Of a DNA stretch of 5,703 bases, positions 1 to 3,447 are shown piece by piece. The notes below the pieces were generated by a model. It searched no databases, was not told the origin of the DNA, and saw only the letters and a program-made list of their open reading frames with translations. This stretch comes from Melioribacteraceae bacterium. GTDB taxonomy: Bacteria > Bacteroidota > Ignavibacteria > Ignavibacteriales > Melioribacteraceae. Positions within the stretch are counted from its first letter, which is position 1. Each line of letters opens with the position of its first letter. The position numbers were made by a program, and so were the translations under genes. Location of the stretch: the NCBI GenBank assembly GCA_027858595.1, contig JAQICK010000041.1:1-5703 (forward strand), given 5' to 3'.

Positions 1-54
1 AAAAGCAATAAAATTGAATGTTGTGATAGTTGCCATTAAAAATTTGTATTTCAT
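1..54 (-). CDS. Possible start of a divergent gene with a signal-peptide-like N-terminus (partial)
   Basis: Reading the minus strand from position 54 gives an ATG followed by 17 further sense codons that reach the left edge without a stop: MKYKFLMATITTFNFIAF. The Lys residues at 2 and 4 followed by a hydrophobic run resemble the start of a Sec signal peptide. An in-frame stop lies upstream at 81-79 on the same strand, and no other ATG lies between it and position 54. A second in-frame ATG is at position 36. There is no clear Shine-Dalgarno sequence. Eighteen codons are far too few to prove a gene, and the same bases could be the tail of a + strand gene or plain intergenic DNA. This is a weak call that only the sequence to the left can settle. 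Confidence 0.25.
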   Translation of the reverse strand, partial: MKYKFLMATITTFNFIAF

Positions 55-117
55 TAATTCTAAGTTTTTATAAAGAAGTTAAAACTAATAACATAAAAAG
101 AGAAAATAAAATATAAA

Positions 118-150
118 AAATGTCCCTTTCCAATCATTCAAGACACTACA
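118..150 (+). promoter_or_regulatory. Predicted ECF sigma promoter, copy 1, driving the secreted-protein gene
   Basis: AAATGTCCCTTT (118-129) is followed after 11 bases by AGACACTACA (141-150). The same two blocks recur at 2412-2443 with only one base different. I read TGTCCC as the -35 element and GACACTA (142-148) as the -10 element, with 15 bases between them, which is within the usual range for ECF promoters. The start codon at 197 lies about 49 bases past the -10, so the 5' leader would be about 40 bases. Recognition by the sigma factor encoded at 1852-2412 is inferred from this pairing. The motif itself is directly visible. Confidence 0.72.
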
Positions 151-152
151 CC

Positions 153-200
153 ATGAAAGCATTAATTATATTTTACAACAACTGGAGTAACACGAAATGA
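153..200 (+). CDS. Possible 15-residue leader peptide overlapping the next start codon
   Basis: An ATG at 153 opens a short frame, MKALIIFYNNWSNTK, whose TGA (198-200) overlaps the ATG of the secreted-protein gene (197-199) in an ATGA arrangement typical of translational coupling. The predicted transcription start falls at about 153-157, so this ATG could sit at the very 5' end of the mRNA or be missed altogether. There is no room for a ribosome binding site if transcription starts at the predicted place. A coincidental short frame is the more likely explanation. Confidence 0.15.
   Translation: MKALIIFYNNWSNTK
184..187 (+). promoter_or_regulatory. Shine-Dalgarno sequence for the gene at 197
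   Basis: GGAG lies nine bases before the ATG at 197. It supports that start codon, which also gives a complete signal peptide. Confidence 0.6.
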
Positions 201-583
201 AAAAAGTACTAACAACAATAATCATGATGGGTATGATGAGTCTTCTCTTTGCTCAAATGCATGATAACCGAGATAGAAATTTCACAGAACTTGATACAAT
301 TACTGTTTCAGGGACAGCAATTGTAATTGAATCCGATTCTTTACATTCAATATATTATCTTGATGAAAATACCGACGGGATTGCCGATTATCACTTGAAT
401 TTTGGGCCATACTGGTATGCACCTGATAGCTCAAACGCAGTACGCCCAGTTGATGGAGAAAGTATATCAATAGTAGGTGGTTTACGAGATAGTTCCAGAA
501 TGGAAGAATCAACGATTATTGTTTATGAATTAAATGGTAAATTTTGGAGAGATCCTTACTTTTCGGATTGGAATAACTTGTGA
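197..583 (+). CDS. Exported single-domain protein, N-terminal part of a likely T9SS cargo (ends at an in-frame TGA)
   Basis: This encodes 128 residues. Residues 1-19 are a clear Sec signal peptide: Lys2-Lys3, a hydrophobic core IIMMGMMSLLF, and Ala19-Gln20 as the probable cleavage site. The mature part is one domain, roughly residues 34-125. It contains the acidic loop DENTDGIADY (about residues 56-65), which fits the D-x-N-x-D-G-x-x-D pattern of EF-hand or dockerin-like calcium loops, then LNFGPYWY, a VRPVDGESISIVGG segment and YELNGKFWRDP. A second, clearly homologous copy of this domain begins the frame at 599. That frame is in the same phase and is separated from this one only by TGA 581-583 and five sense codons. 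On its own this product would be exported to the periplasm but has no T9SS tag. It is therefore probably the 5' half of one gene interrupted by a nonsense codon. A genuine short protein, or occasional readthrough of the TGA, are the alternatives. I do not recognise a named family and no enzymatic residues stand out. The upstream ECF-type promoter and good Shine-Dalgarno suggest that it is expressed. Confidence 0.75.
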   Translation: MKKVLTTIIMMGMMSLLFAQMHDNRDRNFTELDTITVSGTAIVIESDSLHSIYYLDENTDGIADYHLNFGPYWYAPDSSNAVRPVDGESISIVGGLRDSSRMEESTIIVYELNGKFWRDPYFSDWNNL

Positions 584-601
584 CATAGGGATTATAAAAT
601 G
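581..601 (+). other. In-frame TGA and reinitiation junction inside the secreted-protein gene
   Basis: TGA at 581-583 is followed in the same frame by CAT AGG GAT TAT AAA and then ATG (599-601). No shift is needed: replacing the TGA by any sense codon gives one open frame from 197 to 1738, about 514 codons. AGGGA at 587-591 lies seven bases before the ATG and could act as a Shine-Dalgarno sequence for reinitiation. A C follows the TGA, and UGAC is a comparatively leaky termination context in bacteria. TGA also ends the sigma factor gene at 2410-2412, so this is not a genome that reads UGA as an amino acid everywhere. Whether this is a mutation, an assembly error, reinitiation or programmed readthrough cannot be decided here. 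Confidence 0.7.
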
Positions 602-1738
602 AGAAATCACCACAATCGTAGATCAAATTACGGCTTTGGTTGGGAACATGATTCACTCACAAACATAACAACAACCGGTACAACTTTAGTTGATACAACA
701 TTTTATATGAATCACTACTACTTAGATACTAACAATGATGGCACACCTGATTATTCATTAAACTTTGGTCCATTTTGGTTTCAGCCACAATCTGGTGCAA
801 TAAGACCTGTAAACGGTGATGTGGTTTCAATAGTTGGTGGTCAATTAGAAACTAGCATGGTTGAACCAATGATTATTGTATATGAAATTGATGGTCTACT
901 TTGGAGAGATTCTTCTTCTATTGGTTCGCATTTTGGAGGAGGCTGGGCAAATGGAACAATGGATAGCTCTAGAACTTTCCACTCTCCATTTGATAGTGGT
1001 GACCAAATAAAATTACATTCTGGTTGGAATAAATCTAATGGCACTGGCCATATGGGTGGAAATTCTCATTTGCCAGATTCTTTATTTTGCCAACTTTTTG
1101 AAATTGCCCCTGAAAACATTTCTAATAGAAATGGAATGAACGTATTTGCAAGCTACGAAATTAATATGCTCAATTCTGATGGAACAAATATGTTGATGAG
1201 TACAAATATGATGATGGGTAGAAAAATGAGTTTGGGAAATAATGCCGATTATAGTTTCCACTATTCTGATTTGCAAATGGAAATGTATAATAGTGATGAA
1301 AGTAAAATAGTTGTAAATGGCTGGGATGATTTGGCAGAAAGTTGGTATACAATTGATGCAACAGTTGATACTGATAATAATACTGTTACCTTTAGCTCTC
1401 CAGATGTAAGCAACTTAATAGTATTATCTGCGGCTAAAGTTACAGGTCTTGAGAGTCTTATAGCAACTCAGCCAACTGAATTCACTTTATCACAAAATTA
1501 TCCAAATCCTTTTAATCCTTCAACAAAAATAGCGTTTACTTTGAACAGCAATTCACAAGTATCTCTAACTATTTACAACATTGTTGGTGAAAAAGTGGCA
1601 ACATTAGTGAATGAATATAAAAGTGCTGGAGCTTACACCGTTAATTTTAACGCTGCACAATTATCTTCAGGAGTATATTTCTACGAATTACGAGCAGATG
1701 CAACTAGATTAGTTAAAAAAATGAGTTTGCTAAAATAG
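599..1738 (+). CDS. T9SS-sorted protein with type A C-terminal sorting domain, lacking its own signal peptide
   Basis: This encodes 379 residues. A His/Arg/Asn-rich start (residues 1-10) is followed by a domain at about 20-105 homologous to the protein encoded just upstream: YYLDTNNDGTPDY with its calcium-type loop, LNFGPFWF, IRPVNGDVVSIVGG and YEIDGLLWRD. The middle (about 110-280) is rich in Gly, His, Asn and Met, with an odd MLMSTNMMMGRKM stretch near 200, and I do not recognise it. Residues about 293-379 are a type A T9SS sorting domain: LSQNYPNPFNPST, a beta-rich body with IYNIVGEKVATLV, then SSGVYFYEL and a Lys-rich end. Such tags direct export across the outer membrane, usually with attachment to the surface or release. 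T9SS cargo must first cross the inner membrane by Sec, yet no signal peptide is visible here. The only one in phase is in the frame ending at 583. I infer that this is the 3' part of one interrupted gene, or is exported only when the TGA is read through. The frame ends with TAG just before a strong terminator. Confidence 0.8.
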   Translation: MRNHHNRRSNYGFGWEHDSLTNITTTGTTLVDTTFYMNHYYLDTNNDGTPDYSLNFGPFWFQPQSGAIRPVNGDVVSIVGGQLETSMVEPMIIVYEIDGLLWRDSSSIGSHFGGGWANGTMDSSRTFHSPFDSGDQIKLHSGWNKSNGTGHMGGNSHLPDSLFCQLFEIAPENISNRNGMNVFASYEINMLNSDGTNMLMSTNMMMGRKMSLGNNADYSFHYSDLQMEMYNSDESKIVVNGWDDLAESWYTIDATVDTDNNTVTFSSPDVSNLIVLSAAKVTGLESLIATQPTEFTLSQNYPNPFNPSTKIAFTLNSNSQVSLTIYNIVGEKVATLVNEYKSAGAYTVNFNAAQLSSGVYFYELRADATRLVKKMSLLK

Positions 1739-1765
1739 TCTAAACACAAAATAGTTTCTGTATTA

Positions 1766-1800
1766 AAAAAGAAGGAGTGTATAATATGCTCCTTCTTTTT
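1766..1800 (+). terminator. Strong intrinsic (bidirectional-looking) transcription terminator
   Basis: A perfect 12-base-pair stem, AAAAAGAAGGAG (1766-1777) against CTCCTTCTTTTT (1789-1800), encloses an 11-base loop. The loop can be tightened by G-U and U-A pairs. The T-run on the right ends + strand transcripts, and the A-run on the left gives the same shape on the other strand. It lies 28 bases past the stop codon of the T9SS cargo gene. It separates that gene from the sigma factor gene, which therefore needs its own promoter. Confidence 0.9.
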
Positions 1801-1851
1801 ACTATTTTAAGGTTCAGTTCAAAATAATTTTCATTAGGATTAATAAAGTAA
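1801..1851 (+). promoter_or_regulatory. Short gap expected to hold the sigma factor gene's own promoter
   Basis: Only 51 bases lie between the terminator and the sigma factor start, so a promoter for that gene should be in here or inside the terminator. I see no copy of the TGTCCC / GACACTA element and no convincing -35/-10 pair. AGGA at 1836-1839 is a possible but distant (12 bases) Shine-Dalgarno sequence for the GTG at 1852. The call rests on gene arrangement rather than on a recognised motif. Confidence 0.3.
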
Positions 1852-2412
1852 GTGGATCTACAAAATTTTACATATCATAATTTTTCAGGAGAAGAATTAG
1901 AAAAACTTCTCCATTTATCTGTATCTGGTGATTCAAAATCATTTACAAATCTTTCCAATGCAATTCGCCGTATATCTTTCAATTATTATAAAATAAAACA
2001 TAAGTCTGGCAAGCTACAAAACATTGAAGATGCCGAAGATTTAGCAAATAATGTGTATCTCTCATTTGCTGAACAATACCACAAAATAGAAAATATTGAA
2101 CATTGGCTCAGACGAGTTTTGTTTCTCGTTTTTGTTAATTGGTATAAGAAAGGGAAAAAACATCCTCATTTTGAATTAGATGAAGCCCGCAACGAGAGTG
2201 CTGACAATACAGACCCCGAAATTACTTTAGATTCTGCCAAAGCCGTAGAAATAATGAATAATCTTAGTGAAAAAAAGAGAAACATCATCCAAATGAGATT
2301 TTGGGAGGGACTTAAATTTAGTGAAATTGCAGAAAAGCTAGAAAAGAACGAAGATGCCGTAAAAAAAATGTTGTATCGCACTCTTCAGGAAATTAAAGAA
2401 AAGTTAGAATGA
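1852..2412 (+). CDS. ECF-type RNA polymerase sigma factor (sigma-70 family)
   Basis: This 186-residue protein has the two-domain layout and length of an ECF sigma factor, which redirects RNA polymerase to a small regulon. Region 2 spans about residues 25-103: DAEDLANNVYLSF (60-72) matches the region 2.2 core-polymerase contact, and WLRRVLFLVFVNWYKKGKK (85-103) covers 2.3-2.4, which melts and reads the -10 element. A polar acidic linker (about 104-124) leads into region 4, with LSEKKRNIIQMRFWEG (138-153) and the helix-turn-helix LKFSEIAEKLEKNEDAVKKM (154-173) that reads the -35. I accept the GTG start because a stop codon (TAA 1849-1851) directly precedes it and there is no in-frame ATG until about residue 134, beyond region 2. 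The next gene is a typical anti-sigma factor 60 bases on, which confirms the role. Its likely target is the repeated TGTCCC / GACACTA element, found on both sides of this gene but not before it. I cannot assign an ECF group. Confidence 0.93.
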   Translation: MDLQNFTYHNFSGEELEKLLHLSVSGDSKSFTNLSNAIRRISFNYYKIKHKSGKLQNIEDAEDLANNVYLSFAEQYHKIENIEHWLRRVLFLVFVNWYKKGKKHPHFELDEARNESADNTDPEITLDSAKAVEIMNNLSEKKRNIIQMRFWEGLKFSEIAEKLEKNEDAVKKMLYRTLQEIKEKLE

Positions 2413-2443
2413 AATGTCCCTTTTTTCTATTTGAGACACTATA
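2412..2443 (+). promoter_or_regulatory. Predicted ECF sigma promoter, copy 2, driving anti-sigma and TPR-CHAT genes
   Basis: AAATGTCCCTTT (2412-2423) is followed after 10 bases by AGACACTATA (2434-2443). It matches the element at 118-150 in 21 of 22 block positions, while the middle differs in sequence and by one base in length. The first A is the last base of the sigma factor stop codon. With GACACTA (2435-2441) as the -10, transcription would begin near 2447-2449, about 25 bases before the ATG at 2473. The sigma factor would thereby raise its own inhibitor, a common ECF feedback design. Confidence 0.75.
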
Positions 2444-2472
2444 TCTATAAAGAACAATAAATTATAAGAATT

Positions 2473-3447
2473 ATGACTACACAAGAAAAAATACTAGAAC
2501 TTCTTTCAAAAGAAACCTTAACAAATGACGAGAATGTTTTCTTGAAAGAAAAGATTAATAACGATCCTGCTCTTACAAAATACGAAGCTATATATAATTT
2601 GATAAGAGATATGAAAAACAATTTTCATTTAAATAGTGATTTAATATCAGAATACGTTCTCTTTAATAATAATTTGCCACTAGAAGATAATTCCATAATT
2701 AAATTTATTCCTCAAATTGAAAACCATATTTCGAAATGTTCTAAATGCCAAGAAGAATTTGAGTTATTCAATGAAGAATATAACGAGATTGATAATTATG
2801 TAGGTAAAAAGTTTGAGCAGAAAAACGAAACTGTAATAAATAGTGGGCTAAATAAACCAGCTAAAATTTTCAATTTATTTACAACCAAATACATTTTTGC
2901 CTCCGCAGCTATCATAGCATTTTTCTCTTTTTCGCTTTTTTCTATTTCAGAACTAACTTCATCATCGTATAAAAGTATTTCTGAATTATCTGAACTCACA
3001 AACTATTCCACAACTCGAGGTAGAGTATCATCTAATTTTCACTACGGCGTTAAAGCACTTAGTAATGAAAATTACACCGAAGCCATTGCATTGTTGAAAA
3101 CAGATATAAAAAATAATTCGAGTGACGAAACTATTTTCTACACTAATTATATGCTTGGTTTAATCTATCTTAAAAAATCAGAATCAGATTTTCTTGGATT
3201 ATTCCATTCATTTAATGAAACAGATATCGATAGTTCAATTGCTAATTTTGAGCAATCAATTAGCAAAAACAATTCTGGGTCGTTTTCAAACATTAATGAC
3301 AACGCATATTTCTACATTGGAAAAGGTTACTTAATTGAAGATAATTTTAAAGAGGCAAAAAAATATTTGCAAATTGTCGTTAATAAAAAAGGAAGTTATT
3401 CAAAACAAGCTAAAGAGTTATTAGAAATAATTGAGCAAAAAATGTAA
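2473..3447 (+). CDS. Membrane zinc-binding anti-sigma factor with external TPR domain
   Basis: This 324-residue protein lies directly downstream of the ECF sigma gene. The N-terminal part (about 1-100) is an anti-sigma domain of the zinc-binding (ZAS) type: His52 plus H-x3-C-x2-C at His85, Cys89 and Cys92 are the expected metal ligands. In known ZAS proteins this part clamps the sigma factor in the cytoplasm. One membrane helix follows at about 140-158 (YIFASAAIIAFFSFSLFSI), with Lys128, Lys131 and Lys139 on its cytoplasmic side, so the C-terminus should face the periplasm. That part (about 186-324) has TPR-like helix pairs, for example FHYGVKALSNENYTEAIALL near 189-208 and AYFYIGKGYLIEDNFKEAKK near 280-299. 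A TPR domain suggests a protein partner. The stop codon overlaps the next start as TAATG, so the next protein is probably made in step with this one. No strong Shine-Dalgarno precedes the ATG. The anti-sigma role is well supported by motif and position. The signal that releases sigma is unknown. Confidence 0.88.
   Translation: MTTQEKILELLSKETLTNDENVFLKEKINNDPALTKYEAIYNLIRDMKNNFHLNSDLISEYVLFNNNLPLEDNSIIKFIPQIENHISKCSKCQEEFELFNEEYNEIDNYVGKKFEQKNETVINSGLNKPAKIFNLFTTKYIFASAAIIAFFSFSLFSISELTSSSYKSISELSELTNYSTTRGRVSSNFHYGVKALSNENYTEAIALLKTDIKNNSSDETIFYTNYMLGLIYLKKSESDFLGLFHSFNETDIDSSIANFEQSISKNNSGSFSNINDNAYFYIGKGYLIEDNFKEAKKYLQIVVNKKGSYSKQAKELLEIIEQKM

Noticed and set aside
1..74. Tail of an upstream + strand gene
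   Set aside because: Frames ending at TAA 37-39 and in the low 70s exist, but they are too short and featureless to support a call on either.
311..316. Third TGTCCC, on the minus strand (GGGACA)
   Set aside because: No GACACTA partner (TAGTGTC on the + strand) is found at the right distance, and the site is inside a coding region without a suitably placed minus-strand gene.
300..512. Minus-strand open frame opposite the first secreted-protein frame
   Set aside because: It lies wholly over a + strand gene with a signal peptide and a duplicated domain, and its product shows no recognisable motif. The minus-strand frames at 841-1044, 1082-1276, 1170-1361, 2166-2381 and 2796-2999 are shadows for the same reason.
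581..583. TGA as selenocysteine or as a reassigned sense codon
   Set aside because: No convincing stem-loop follows the TGA as a bacterial SECIS would. TGA also serves as the stop of the sigma factor gene at 2410-2412, tryptophan is coded by TGG throughout, and the other genes end in TAG and TAA, so the standard code applies.
1186..1230. Repeated ATG triplets as a microsatellite or phase-variable tract
   Set aside because: The repeats are short and interrupted and only give a Met-rich patch in the protein. No tract is long enough to expect slippage.
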